Shown: positions 18,149 through 27,469 of the stretch, in pieces | Layout: every line of letters begins with the position of its first letter | Position numbering within the stretch: position 1 is the first letter of the stretch | NCBI GenBank assembly: GCA_030425285.1 | Contig: JAUIAY010000001.1 | Coordinates: 1,102,963 to 1,166,962, forward strand | DNA from: Bacteroidia bacterium | GTDB lineage: Bacteria > Bacteroidota > Bacteroidia > Flavobacteriales > Flavobacteriaceae | DNA length: 64,000 bases | Direction: 5' to 3' | The notes under the pieces: model-generated | Told to the model about the DNA's origin: nothing | The model's database searches: none | What the model saw: only the letters and a program-made list of their open reading frames with translations | Program-made: the position numbers and the translations under genes

Positions 18149-19423
18149 TTACCACTCGTTAATTTTATTAGAGTCTAACTTAATAAAAATAAACAGTAAA
18201 ATAGTAAAGCCCCAAAGACCAGAACCGCCGTAACTAAAGAAGGGAAGGGGAATCCCAATAGTTGGAATTAATCCCATAACCATACCAATATTAATCATAA
18301 AGTGGAAAAATAGAATAGAGGCTACACCATAACCATAAACACGACTAAATTGCGATTTTTGAAGTTCTGCCAGTCTCAATATTCTTAAAAGAAGCAATAC
18401 AAAAACAATGACAACGAGAGCGCTACCTAGAAAACCCCATTCTTCTCCCACAGTACTAAAAATATAATCCGTATGCTGTTCTGGTACAAATTTTCCTGTA
18501 GTCCTGGTGCCCTCTAAAAATCCTTTGCCATTAAAACCGCCTGCGCTAATAGCTTTTTCAGATTCATATAGATTATAGAGGATATCGCGCCTCATTTGCT
18601 CAATTTTTTCAGGATCCTTTTCTAGTCGTAACCACAAACTAATGCGATCTTGTTGATGCGGTTGTAGTATTTTTTGATAGAAAAAATTGACGCCAAATGT
18701 AATGATAACTGCAGCTAGAAGCATTGCTATCGGTTGTATGATAGAGGGGCTTTTCTTTCTTAAAAAATGAAAGGCGAAAATCAAAACACTAGCTGAAGCA
18801 ATTGTAATTAATGAGCCAAATTTTAATGCAGCAACTGAAATTAAACCCAGAATAACGATAATAGATAAATAAATTCTAGGTAAGCCTTCGCGATACAGCA
18901 CAAAAAAGAACGACCCATAAACTAGTGTGCTTCCAGCATCGTTTTGAAGTAAAACTAATATAGCAGGAAGGGCAATAATGATACAAAGTCTTATTTGATC
19001 TTTAAACGACTTTATATCAGTATTCATATCGCTTATGTATTTGGCAACTGCAAGTGCTGTAGCAGCCTTAGCGAATTCACTTGGCTGAATGGTCATCCCG
19101 CCAATACCATACCACGAAGTAGCACCATTCACATTCTTACCAAAAATAAATAAACCCGCTAACGACAATAGTCCAATTAAATAAATAACACTTGAAAACC
19201 GTTCATAAAACTTGGCTTCAATAGAGAGTAATACTACAATTAATAAAAAGGTTAAGAGGATGAAAATAAGCTGTTTGCCATAAGGTTGAGAAAAGTCAAA
19301 ATAGTCTATGGTTTCACCAATATGTGAAGCCGATAGAATATTCATCCAACCAAAACCAACCAATAACAAGAATAGGACAATTGTTATCCAGTCAAATTTA
19401 AAATATCTATCTGTTTGTCTCAT
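18149..19423 (-). CDS. rodA: Rod-shape peptidoglycan polymerase RodA
   Basis: A 424-residue SEDS-family glycosyltransferase with ten membrane helices that polymerises glycan strands from lipid II with PBP2. Diagnostic segments are QPSEFAK, QNDAGSTL (containing the catalytic Asp), VPEQHTDYIFSTVGEEWGFLG and IPLPFFSYGGSG. Its start overlaps the end of mrdA by 17 bases, so the two partner enzymes are translationally coupled. Length and motif spacing are normal for RodA rather than FtsW. Confidence 0.95.
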   Translation of the reverse strand: MRQTDRYFKFDWITIVLFLLLVGFGWMNILSASHIGETIDYFDFSQPYGKQLIFILLTFLLIVVLLSIEAKFYERFSSVIYLIGLLSLAGLFIFGKNVNGATSWYGIGGMTIQPSEFAKAATALAVAKYISDMNTDIKSFKDQIRLCIIIALPAILVLLQNDAGSTLVYGSFFFVLYREGLPRIYLSIIVILGLISVAALKFGSLITIASASVLIFAFHFLRKKSPSIIQPIAMLLAAVIITFGVNFFYQKILQPHQQDRISLWLRLEKDPEKIEQMRRDILYNLYESEKAISAGGFNGKGFLEGTRTTGKFVPEQHTDYIFSTVGEEWGFLGSALVVIVFVLLLLRILRLAELQKSQFSRVYGYGVASILFFHFMINIGMVMGLIPTIGIPLPFFSYGGSGLWGFTILLFIFIKLDSNKINEW

Positions 19424-21374
19424 TAGATGGAATGGTTATAGACTGGTTTTGCCTTTCAACGGGTTGGTTGTTGTTTTCTGGTTTTTCGGGGAAATCGATT
19501 ATTTGATATTGCGATTGGGCATTAATTTTAAAAGGTTGTCCAGAATAAGGTTTCGCATATTCATTCTCGAGGCTATGTGTCAAAATCCAATGCTCTAGAT
19601 CTTTTCGGCTTATGTCACCCTTTAAATATTGTTCAATCATTAAACTGGCAATTCTACCCGCAAATCGGGCACCAAAATAACCGTTTTCAACAAATACGGC
19701 TATGGCTATTTTGGGGTTGTCTTTTGGAGCGAATGCAATAAAAATAGAATGGTCGGTTAATTGCGTTCGGGTACTGTCTATAATGGTAAAGTTTTCAGCT
19801 GTTCCTGTTTTTCCACATATTTCGATACCTGGAACCTGTAAGAAGTGAGCTGTACCCTTATTATATACATCAAACAAGCCTTGAACAACAGGTTCAAAAT
19901 GAACGTCGTCTATGCTTGTTTCATGCTTTGTGGTAAAATCTTTAGCTATTTCTTCACCTTCAATATTCTTAATAATATGAGGTGTGAAGTAATATCCTCT
20001 GTTTGCAATTGCAGCGGTCATATTGGCCAAGTGTATAGGTGTTACCTGAACTTCTCCTTGACCAATAGCATTGGAAATTATGGTTGTTGCGCCCCAATTG
20101 AAATCAGGATACCATTTATCATAATATGCACCATCTGGAATGTTGCCTTTTTTTCCAATAGGTAAATCAGTGCCTAAATATTGCCCTAGACCAAAGCTTT
20201 TAATGTGACCACTCCATATATCCATTGCGTGGCTCGCATCATCATACTTATCCAAAGTCTTTCTAAAAGCATTGGCAAAATAGGAGTTGCAGGATTTGGC
20301 AATTCCTAAATTTAAACTCCTAGTTCCACCACCACAATGGCAGCCCATGGTGCCTCGTCTTCCATACCTATAAACGCCTGTGCAACTGACAGATGTTTGC
20401 GTGTTTAAAACGCCTTCTTGTAAAGCAGCCAACGCTACCAATGACTTGAAAGGTGATCCTGGCTCATGAACCCTTAACAAGCTTTTGTCTATCAACGGCA
20501 AGTTAATAGTATCATTGTATAATTTGGTGTAATTGCGTGAACGTTTTCTGCCTACCAATAGGTTGGGGTTGTATGAAGGGGCTGAAACCAAAGCTAAAAT
20601 TTCACCAGAGCTTGGTTCAATGGCAACAATGCCACCGCGTTTATGTTGCATAAGCATTTCGCCGTATTCCTGTAGTTTAGCGTCAATAGTAATAGTTATG
20701 TCTTTACCTTGTTTTGGAAGCGTGTCAAATTTACCCTCTTTATAAGGACCTATATCCCTATTGAAACGGTCTTTTTGAATAAACTTGATACCTTTTACAC
20801 CTCTTAAAGCTTCTTCATAAGATAACTCTACACCTTGCTTACCAATTAAATCACCCATCTTGTAATAAGGTGATTTATCAATCTGACTGGGTGTTACTTC
20901 AGCGATAAACCCAAGAACATTGGCGCCTACGGCTGTTTGGTAATCTCTTAACAAACGTTTTTGAATATAAAAACCTTCATATTTGCGCATTTTTTCCTGT
21001 AATACGGCATAATCTTCTTTTGATAAATGCGGAATGAAAACATAGGGTAATCGAGGCGAATAGCGATAGGCCTTGTCATAGGTTTTAATGAATTGCTCTT
21101 TAGTTATTTTTAATAGGGAACAAAATTCGGCAGTGTCCAAAGGCTTAACTTCACGAGGTATCACCATGACATCGTATGAAGGTTGATTCCCTACCAACAA
21201 CTTGCCATTCCGATCGTAAACAAAACCGCGTTTTGGATAATCATAGACTTTTCTAATGGCATTATCTTCATAAAGACTTTGGGTGTTAAAAGAGTACACC
21301 TGAAGATAAAACAAACGTCCAATGAACGTAAAGCCTACCAGAACAATAATGATAAAAAGTAAAAATTGACGCAT
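19407..21374 (-). CDS. mrdA: Penicillin-binding protein 2, elongation transpeptidase
   Basis: A 655-residue class B PBP with one N-terminal membrane helix, a pedestal domain (about 50-240) and a transpeptidase domain. The catalytic motifs are SPFK (Ser nucleophile, in HEPGSPFKSL), SCN and KTG (CGKTGTAEN). It cross-links peptidoglycan made by RodA during cell elongation. The C-terminal tail after about residue 610 is hydrophilic and rich in Asn and Gln. Overlaps with mreD (1 base) and rodA (17 bases) show tight operon packing. Confidence 0.95.
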   Translation of the reverse strand: MRQFLLFIIIVLVGFTFIGRLFYLQVYSFNTQSLYEDNAIRKVYDYPKRGFVYDRNGKLLVGNQPSYDVMVIPREVKPLDTAEFCSLLKITKEQFIKTYDKAYRYSPRLPYVFIPHLSKEDYAVLQEKMRKYEGFYIQKRLLRDYQTAVGANVLGFIAEVTPSQIDKSPYYKMGDLIGKQGVELSYEEALRGVKGIKFIQKDRFNRDIGPYKEGKFDTLPKQGKDITITIDAKLQEYGEMLMQHKRGGIVAIEPSSGEILALVSAPSYNPNLLVGRKRSRNYTKLYNDTINLPLIDKSLLRVHEPGSPFKSLVALAALQEGVLNTQTSVSCTGVYRYGRRGTMGCHCGGGTRSLNLGIAKSCNSYFANAFRKTLDKYDDASHAMDIWSGHIKSFGLGQYLGTDLPIGKKGNIPDGAYYDKWYPDFNWGATTIISNAIGQGEVQVTPIHLANMTAAIANRGYYFTPHIIKNIEGEEIAKDFTTKHETSIDDVHFEPVVQGLFDVYNKGTAHFLQVPGIEICGKTGTAENFTIIDSTRTQLTDHSIFIAFAPKDNPKIAIAVFVENGYFGARFAGRIASLMIEQYLKGDISRKDLEHWILTHSLENEYAKPYSGQPFKINAQSQYQIIDFPEKPENNNQPVERQNQSITIPSNETNR

Positions 21375-21877
21375 TATGTTTTTCTACTAAAAATTATAGA
21401 TGAAACAATACACAATAAAATAGTAAATATTCCTGAAAATAACGTTTTCTGAAGAACCAATAGTATTCTTGAAATGTTAAATATCTCAAGCGAAAAGAGT
21501 ATAATGTGATGAATCAAAACGAGAATGGTGAAATAGATAATTTTAGCACCAAAATCCACATTTTTAAATTTTATTGTTTGATGTTCATATACTGAACCAA
21601 AACAAAATTTCAACACAACTGGTCTTATAAAAGCTATGGTAACCGAAGCTGCAGCATGAACACCACCAGAATCAGAAAATAGATCAACAGTAAGTCCAAG
21701 TAAAAAACTGATTAGCAAAAATAGTAGACGATTGTTATTTATTGGAAAAAGACATATAAAAATCACATAGGGGTAAGGGTTGATATTACCCAAAAAGTTG
21801 ATGTGATTTAGAATCAGTACTTGTACTAAAACTAGAACAATAAATCGTAAGCTAAATGAAAAGATTACATTATTCAT
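21374..21877 (-). CDS. mreD: Rod shape-determining protein MreD
   Basis: A 167-residue integral membrane protein with five to six helices, matching the MreD position between mreC and mrdA. Sequence conservation in MreD is low, but segments such as LLGLTVDLFSDSGGVHAAASV are typical. It is part of the Rod complex linking MreB filaments to RodA/PBP2. It overlaps mreC by 8 bases and mrdA by 1 base. Confidence 0.9.
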   Translation of the reverse strand: MNNVIFSFSLRFIVLVLVQVLILNHINFLGNINPYPYVIFICLFPINNNRLLFLLISFLLGLTVDLFSDSGGVHAAASVTIAFIRPVVLKFCFGSVYEHQTIKFKNVDFGAKIIYFTILVLIHHIILFSLEIFNISRILLVLQKTLFSGIFTILLCIVSSIIFSRKT

Positions 21878-22685
21878 TGTTCAGTAGGGTGTTTATTTCG
21901 TCTCTATCCGTGTTTTCTATAACATAAACATGTTCAATATTAGTCATGTCATTAAATAACTTGACATTTATAGTGTAGAAATTTTCGGCAGCATCCAATT
22001 CAAAACTTTCAATGGTCCCAATTCTAATACCTTTAGGGAAAATAATTGAGCGTCCTGATGTGATAATGGTATCCCCTTTTTTAAGAGGAGCGATTTTTTG
22101 AATTTCAGTCAACTGAACCATATTCGGGGACTCGGTATTCCAAACAAGAGAACCAAAATGATTGGTGTTTTTTAATTGCGCACTAATTTTTACATTGGTA
22201 TTTAGTATAGAAAGTACTGTGGCATATTTATTACTTGTCTTGTCAACAATCCCCAAAATCCCTTTTGAGGTGATAACACCAAAATCTTGTTTAATACTAT
22301 CTTTTTTTCCTTTGTTTAGTGTTAAAACATTGTTGTTTAATGCATAGCTGTTTTTAATAATTCTAGCAGGGGTAAATCTGTAGTTCCCATAAAATTGTGT
22401 GCTATCAATAAAAACATCCTGTAGTTTTCCTTCAGAATTGTATAAGATGGATTTTAGATAATTGTTTTCTTCCTGTAACAGATCATTTTGATGTCTTAAA
22501 TTGAAAAACGATTGAACATTATTCACGGAGTTATAGATGCCACCCGTTAAAAAATTGGCAGAATTAATAAATCGGCTTCTGTGATAGGAATGTGATTGAA
22601 TAGTGAAAACAATAGCTAAAAACATTAAAAACAAATACAACAAAAACGTTTTGTTTCTTAAAAAGAAGTTTATTATTTGTTGCAT
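21870..22685 (-). CDS. mreC: Rod shape-determining protein MreC
   Basis: A 271-residue bitopic protein: one N-terminal membrane helix (about 13-30), a coiled coil (about 60-90, with LRHQNDLLQEENNYLKS) and a C-terminal double beta-barrel. The barrel includes GVITSKGILGIVDKTSNKYA and a VWNTESPNMVQL segment. It activates PBP2 in the periplasm as part of the Rod complex. It lies 10 bases after mreB and overlaps mreD. Confidence 0.93.
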   Translation of the reverse strand: MQQIINFFLRNKTFLLYLFLMFLAIVFTIQSHSYHRSRFINSANFLTGGIYNSVNNVQSFFNLRHQNDLLQEENNYLKSILYNSEGKLQDVFIDSTQFYGNYRFTPARIIKNSYALNNNVLTLNKGKKDSIKQDFGVITSKGILGIVDKTSNKYATVLSILNTNVKISAQLKNTNHFGSLVWNTESPNMVQLTEIQKIAPLKKGDTIITSGRSIIFPKGIRIGTIESFELDAAENFYTINVKLFNDMTNIEHVYVIENTDRDEINTLLNNE

Positions 22686-22695
22686 GGTTTAAAAG

Positions 22696-23724
22696 CTATT
22701 TAATCAATACGCTTTTGTATTTAGATAGATTTTTTAAAGTAATTCCTGTGCCACGTACAACAGCTCTTAACGGATCTTCTGCGATGTAAACCGGTAAATC
22801 TGTTTTTTGTGATAGACGCTTGTCCAATCCGCGTAACATAGAGCCTCCACCAGCTAAATAGATACCTGTATTATAAATATCGGCAGCTAATTCAGGAGGT
22901 GTTTGTGATAAGGTTTCCATTACGGCATCTTCAATTCGTAAAATGGATTTATCAAGTGCTTTAGCAATTTCACGATAGGAAATAGATACTTGTTTTGGCT
23001 TACCTGTTAACAAGTCACGACCTTGAACACTCATATCTTCTGGTGGCAATTCTAAATCTTCGGTTGCGGCACCAATTTGAATTTTTATCTTTTCTGCAGT
23101 TCGCTCACCAACGTATAAATTATGTTGCGTTCGCATATAGTAGATAATATCATTAGTGAACACATCACCTGCAATTTTCACAGATTTATCACAAACAATA
23201 CCTCCCAATGCAATAACGGCAATTTCTGTAGTACCACCACCTATATCCACAACCATATTTCCTTTAGGTTGCATAATATCCACACCAATACCAATAGCCG
23301 CAGCCATAGGTTCGTGAATCAAATAGACTTCTTTACCATTCACACGTTCAGCACTTTCCTTAACAGCACGCATTTCCACTTCAGTAATACCTGATGGAAT
23401 ACATATAACCATTCTTAAGGAAGGTGGGAACAATTTCTTTTTAAGCGCAGGAATATTTTTAATGAACATACTGATCATTTGCTCAGAAGCATCAAAATCG
23501 GCAATAACACCATCTTTCAAAGGTCTAATGGTTTTGATGTTTTCATGCGTTTTTCCCTGCATCATGCTGGCTTCCTTACCAACGGCTATGATTTTGCCAG
23601 AAACTCTATCACGAGCAACAATAGAAGGACTATCTACAACGACCTTGTCATTATGGATAATTAATGTATTGGCAGTTCCTAAATCTATGGCTATCTCTTC
23701 GGTTAGGAAGTCAAAAAATCCCAT
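22696..23724 (-). CDS. mreB: Rod shape-determining actin homologue MreB
   Basis: A 342-residue bacterial actin that forms filaments under the inner membrane and directs lateral wall synthesis. Nucleotide-binding landmarks are IDLGTANTLI (phosphate 1), VVDIGGGTTEIAVI (phosphate 2) and IYLAGGGSMLRGLD (adenosine). Normal length. It is separated from purH by 55 bases on the same strand with no terminator, so purH-mreB co-transcription is likely. Confidence 0.96.
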   Translation of the reverse strand: MGFFDFLTEEIAIDLGTANTLIIHNDKVVVDSPSIVARDRVSGKIIAVGKEASMMQGKTHENIKTIRPLKDGVIADFDASEQMISMFIKNIPALKKKLFPPSLRMVICIPSGITEVEMRAVKESAERVNGKEVYLIHEPMAAAIGIGVDIMQPKGNMVVDIGGGTTEIAVIALGGIVCDKSVKIAGDVFTNDIIYYMRTQHNLYVGERTAEKIKIQIGAATEDLELPPEDMSVQGRDLLTGKPKQVSISYREIAKALDKSILRIEDAVMETLSQTPPELAADIYNTGIYLAGGGSMLRGLDKRLSQKTDLPVYIAEDPLRAVVRGTGITLKNLSKYKSVLIK

Positions 23725-23779
23725 GCGCTATAAGTAAATTTTTGAGGTTAATTAAGTCTATCTCGTAAATGTAATAAAA

Positions 23780-25312
23780 TTAATGTTTAAAATGACGTGT
23801 TCCCGTAAATACCATAGCCAAATTATTATCGTTGCAATAATCAATACTCAATTGGTCTTTAATAGAACCGCCAGGCTGAATAACAGCCATAATTCCTGCA
23901 TGGTTTGCTATCTCTACACAATCTGGAAATGGAAAAAACGCATCACTGGCCATAACAGCTCCTTTTAAGTCAAAATTGAAAGACTGCGCTTTATGAATAG
24001 CTTGGTTAAGTGCGTCAACACGGCTAGTTTGTCCCGTGCCGCTTGCGCAAAGTTGTTTGTTTTTTGCCAAAACAATGGTGTTAGATTTGGTGTGCTTGCA
24101 AATTTTGGATGCAAAAATCAAATCTTCTAACTCACTTTCTGTTGGTTTATTGTTTGTGGCATACGATAAATTTTCAATACTATCCGTTTTATTGTCTCTG
24201 TCTTGAACCAAAACACCATTTAAACAACTTCTAACGGTTGTTTTAGGAAGATCAATATCTTTTAAAATCAATAGGATTCTGTTCTTTTTTCCTTTTAAAA
24301 TTTCCAAGGCTTTTTCAGAAAAGGAAGGTGCGATAACAACCTCACAGAAAAGGGAATGAATTTCATTGGCTGTAGCTTCGTCAATTTCAGTATTGGCAAT
24401 TAAAATACCGCCAAAAGCAGAAACAGGGTCACCGGCTAAAGCATCAACATAAGCTTGATGAATCGTGTCGCGTTGGGCAAAACCGCAAGCATTGTTGTGC
24501 TTCAAGATAGCAAATGCAGGAGATTCTCCTTTAAATTCATTCATTAGCGTGACTGCAGCATCAACATCCAAAAGGTTGTTGTAGCTTAATTCCTTACCAT
24601 GAAGTTTGGTGAAGATATCATCAAAATTACCAAAGAAAAACCCACGTTGGTGAGGATTTTCGCCATATCGCAATACTTGTCCATTGGTTTCACTAATTTT
24701 CAAGCTTGCTATTTCATGGTCTGAATTGAAATAATTAAAAATAGCTGAATCGTAATGTGAAGACACATTAAAAGCTTTGGCAGCAAATCGTTTTCTATCG
24801 GCTTCTGATGTTTCACCATTTTTAGATTGTAACAATTCTAAAAACTCGGCATAATCTTCAACAGAAGATACACAAACCACATCAGCATAGTTTTTAGCGG
24901 CAGCTCTAATCAATGAAATACCACCAATATCTATTTTTTCAATAATATCTTGATTGCTAGCACCTGAAGCCACTGTTTTTTCAAAAGGGTAGAGGTCAAC
25001 AATAACCAAATCGATTTGCGGAATATCAAAATCAACCAATTCAGCGACATCACTATCGTTATTTTGCCTGTTTAAGATGCCGCCAAATACTTTTGGGTGT
25101 AACGTTTTAACACGACCACCCAAAATAGAAGGGTAGGACGTAACTTCTTCAACAGGAACGACATTAATTCCTAAATCCTTAATAAATTTTTCGGTACCAC
25201 CAGTCGAATAAATGGTAACGTTTTGATTGTTGAGTTCGCGAACGATTGGTTCTAATCCGTCTTTACTAAATACTGAAATTAGTGCCGATTTAATGGTTTT
25301 GTTGTTGCTCAT
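23780..25312 (-). CDS. purH: Bifunctional AICAR transformylase/IMP cyclohydrolase
   Basis: A 510-residue cytoplasmic enzyme for the last two steps of IMP synthesis. The N-terminal MGS-like cyclohydrolase domain (about 1-150, ALISVFSKDGLEPIV, YSTGGT) is followed by the transformylase domain with ILKHNNACGFA (catalytic Lys-His) and DAFFPFPDC. The frame could start at 25339, but the -7 element at 25337-25344 would then lie on that codon, so the Met at 25312 is chosen. It heads the minus-strand unit that continues into mreBCD. Confidence 0.95.
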   Translation of the reverse strand: MSNNKTIKSALISVFSKDGLEPIVRELNNQNVTIYSTGGTEKFIKDLGINVVPVEEVTSYPSILGGRVKTLHPKVFGGILNRQNNDSDVAELVDFDIPQIDLVIVDLYPFEKTVASGASNQDIIEKIDIGGISLIRAAAKNYADVVCVSSVEDYAEFLELLQSKNGETSEADRKRFAAKAFNVSSHYDSAIFNYFNSDHEIASLKISETNGQVLRYGENPHQRGFFFGNFDDIFTKLHGKELSYNNLLDVDAAVTLMNEFKGESPAFAILKHNNACGFAQRDTIHQAYVDALAGDPVSAFGGILIANTEIDEATANEIHSLFCEVVIAPSFSEKALEILKGKKNRILLILKDIDLPKTTVRSCLNGVLVQDRDNKTDSIENLSYATNNKPTESELEDLIFASKICKHTKSNTIVLAKNKQLCASGTGQTSRVDALNQAIHKAQSFNFDLKGAVMASDAFFPFPDCVEIANHAGIMAVIQPGGSIKDQLSIDYCNDNNLAMVFTGTRHFKH

Positions 25313-25336
25313 TTTAGATGTGTTGTTATATGTCTG

Positions 25337-25372
25337 CAAAAGTAGTTAATTCAGTCAAAAAAAAACATCAAA
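25337..25372 (-). promoter_or_regulatory. Promoter of the purH-mre unit
   Basis: The minus strand carries TACTTTTG (25337-25344), matching TAnnTTTG. A TTTG lies 24 bases further upstream (25369-25372), slightly longer than the usual spacing. Predicted transcription start is near 25331, 19 bases before the purH start codon. The element supports the shorter purH start. Confidence 0.5.
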
Positions 25373-25425
25373 ATAAGCTCCAAAAAAGCGCGTTTTTTTT
25401 AACTATTGCTTGAAGTTGTTAACAA

Positions 25426-25881
25426 CTATAAAATAGTAGCCACTTTTTTACAGACAAACTCCAAAAAGCGCTCATCAGCTTCGGTAAATGGGTCTGGAGT
25501 ATTGGAGTCAATATCAATCTGACCAATATTTTCGCCATTTACAAAAATAGGAATCACTATTTCAGCTTTAACAGTGATGCTACAAGCAATATAATTATCT
25601 TGTGCTGAAACATCTGGAACTACAAAATTTTTGTTACTTACGGCTACTTGACCACAAATACCTTTTCCAAAAGGGATAATAATATGATCGGTAGGTTCGC
25701 CAACATAAGGACCTAATTTCAGTTCGTTTTTATCACCATTTTTAAAATAAAAACCTACCCAATTATAGTAAGCGACTTCTTTTTCAAGAAGTTCGCAGAT
25801 AGCATGTAGTTTGTTATCAACAGAAGCGTTTTTCAGGGAAACTATTTGAGTTATTTTGGGTTTTAGTTCTTGGAGCGTCAT
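25426..25881 (-). CDS. GAF-domain protein, free methionine-R-sulfoxide reductase-like
   Basis: A 151-residue single GAF domain closest in layout to free Met-R-sulfoxide reductase (fRMsr). Two of three redox cysteines are present: Cys76 (FGKGICG) and Cys100 (NYIACS), equivalent to E. coli Cys94 and Cys118. The third, resolving Cys (E. coli Cys84), corresponds to His66 here. The acidic substrate-pocket residues also appear conserved (DIDSN). It could reduce free methionine sulfoxide with a changed recycling route, or be a GAF sensor. It lies alone on the minus strand and is divergent from xrtF. Confidence 0.75.
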   Translation of the reverse strand: MTLQELKPKITQIVSLKNASVDNKLHAICELLEKEVAYYNWVGFYFKNGDKNELKLGPYVGEPTDHIIIPFGKGICGQVAVSNKNFVVPDVSAQDNYIACSITVKAEIVIPIFVNGENIGQIDIDSNTPDPFTEADERFLEFVCKKVATIL

Positions 25882-25971
25882 TGTTTAAAAGTTTTGGTAA
25901 AAGTATTTAAAATGCCATGATATTGCTACCTCATTTTATATAAATTTAACATCAAATTTGTATTGCTTTAA

Positions 25972-26520
25972 ATGAAGAAATTATTTGTAAAGTATCAGTC
26001 GGTTATAAAATTTATCCTAACATTTTTATTGGTGTATTTTGTATTGTCTTTTGCTTACAAATTTTATTTGCAGTGGTCCACCGGAGAAACATACTATCCT
26101 GATTATATGACCTATATGGTTTCTAAACAAAGCGAGGATTTGTTGAATACGTTTGGTTACAATGCTAAAGTTTTGCCACATCCCGATGAGCCTTCCATGA
26201 AATTGATAATCAATAATAAATATGTGGCTCGGGTTATAGAAGGTTGTAATTCGGTAAGTGTCATTATTCTTTTTATTTCGTTTATTATCGCGTTTTCTGG
26301 AAAATTTAAAACAACACTCTTTTATATTTTGGCTGGTAGCGTTCTCATTTATGTCGTCAATTTGGTTCGAGTAGTCATCTTATCAGTTGGGTTATATCAC
26401 TATCCTTGGCGAAAGGATGTGTTGCATACCGTAATTTTCCCTGGGATTATTTACGGGATGGTCTGTTTACTTTGGGTGTTTTGGGTCAATAGGTTTTCTA
26501 ATGTGAAACGTACAAGATGA
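25972..26520 (+). CDS. xrtF: Exosortase family protein XrtF
   Basis: A 182-residue membrane cysteine transpeptidase-like protein of the exosortase/archaeosortase superfamily, with about five helices. The catalytic set is visible: Cys92 (VIEGCNSVSV), Arg133 (NLVRVV) and His152 (VLHTVIFPG). Exosortases recognise and cleave C-terminal Cys/Pro-type sorting signals of exported proteins; XrtF is the Bacteroidota class. It overlaps its partner gene by 4 bases (ATGA). No target protein with a recognisable sorting tail was found in this window. Confidence 0.9.
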   Translation: MKKLFVKYQSVIKFILTFLLVYFVLSFAYKFYLQWSTGETYYPDYMTYMVSKQSEDLLNTFGYNAKVLPHPDEPSMKLIINNKYVARVIEGCNSVSVIILFISFIIAFSGKFKTTLFYILAGSVLIYVVNLVRVVILSVGLYHYPWRKDVLHTVIFPGIIYGMVCLLWVFWVNRFSNVKRTR

Positions 26521-26945
26521 GAAAAGGGCTGAAAATAGTGTTGTTGCTTGCATTGTTTGGATTGTTGGTGCTTATTCGAGTTTTTGAAAACAGTTTGTTC
26601 TACGACCCTTTTTTGATGTTTTTTAAGAATGATTATTTGTATATCGATTCACCAAGACGCGAAGTTTTTAAGTTAACAGCTTTTACGAGTCTTCGATTTT
26701 TGATGAATACATTAATTTCTTTAGGAATTCTATATGTCCTGTTTAGGGATAAAGGTATTGTCAGGTTTTCGGCAATAGTTTACGGTATTTCATTTTTGGT
26801 GCTTATTGCACTTTATCTATATTTTGTCATTAACCCAAGGCAAGAGGATTACTATTTGTTTTTTAATATTCGTCGCTTTTTAATTCAACCACTTTTACTG
26901 CTCTTACTAATTCCTGCATTTTATTATTATAAGCAGCATCAGTAA
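26517..26945 (+). CDS. Exosortase F system-associated membrane protein
   Basis: A 142-residue protein with four membrane helices (about 5-24, 55-77, 82-103 and 122-138), recognised by its position after xrtF and by the segment LYIDSPRREVFKLTAFTSLRF. It always accompanies XrtF in the families I know of, but its function is undefined. It may help substrate presentation. The 4-base overlap with xrtF indicates coupling. Confidence 0.85.
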   Translation: MRKGLKIVLLLALFGLLVLIRVFENSLFYDPFLMFFKNDYLYIDSPRREVFKLTAFTSLRFLMNTLISLGILYVLFRDKGIVRFSAIVYGISFLVLIALYLYFVINPRQEDYYLFFNIRRFLIQPLLLLLLIPAFYYYKQHQ

Positions 26946-26970
26946 ATGTTAATGCTTTTTTAAAACAAAG

Positions 26971-26998
26971 TTGATTTAAACGCTTTTTTGTAAATTTG
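26971..26998 (+). promoter_or_regulatory. Promoter of the heavy-metal cluster
   Basis: TTG at 26971-26973, a 17-base spacer, and TAAATTTG at 26991-26998 match the Bacteroidota -33/-7 consensus exactly. The transcription start should fall near 27003-27005, at or next to the GTG start codon of the following gene. Confidence 0.7.
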
Positions 26999-27002
26999 CT
27001 TT

Positions 27003-27404
27003 GTGATTAAACAAGTTCTACATAGAGTCTTTTCGATTTTAATGGCGTTTTTGGTGCTGTTTTCTACCGTGTCATTTACCATTGAAAAACACTTTTGTGG
27101 TGACGTGTTGGTAGATGTTTCTTTGTTTACTGAAGCTAAAAAATGTGCTTCTGAAGCTGAAGAAATCATAGCCAAAATGGATTGCTGCAAAGACACTATT
27201 GACGTTGTTCAAGGGCAAGATGAGCTTACCGTTAAGACGTTTGATGATCTTGAGTTTGAGCAACAGGTATTTCTTGTAGCCTTTTCACATACATATTTTG
27301 ACCTTTTTGAAGATTTATCAGAACGAGAAGTTCTTCATAAAGATTATTCTCCTCCCAACTTGGTTTATGACATTCAGGTGCGTGACCAGGTTTTCTTAAT
27401 TTGA
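27003..27404 (+). CDS. HYC_CC_PP-type small exported protein
   Basis: A 133-residue Bacteroidota protein named for its conserved residues: His-aromatic-Cys (HFCG, residues 30-33; Phe replaces Tyr), Cys-Cys (61-62, DCCKD) and Pro-Pro near the C-terminus (YSPPN). An N-terminal hydrophobic segment (about 10-26) acts as signal or anchor. It begins with GTG at 27003, which supplies the positively charged start of the signal; the ATG at 27042 would lose it. The paired cysteines and the neighbouring HMA and TonB-receptor genes suggest a metal-handling, possibly copper, role. The function is not established. Confidence 0.75.
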   Translation: MIKQVLHRVFSILMAFLVLFSTVSFTIEKHFCGDVLVDVSLFTEAKKCASEAEEIIAKMDCCKDTIDVVQGQDELTVKTFDDLEFEQQVFLVAFSHTYFDLFEDLSEREVLHKDYSPPNLVYDIQVRDQVFLI

Positions 27405-27469
27405 TTTTTTTGAACAATCTCCGTGAAAACGGATAGATAATTAATTGTTCAATCAATAAATCAAATAAA

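Noticed and set aside
26960-27196. 78-residue minus-strand frame over the HYC_CC_PP gene
   Set aside because: It covers the promoter and the signal sequence of a better supported gene.
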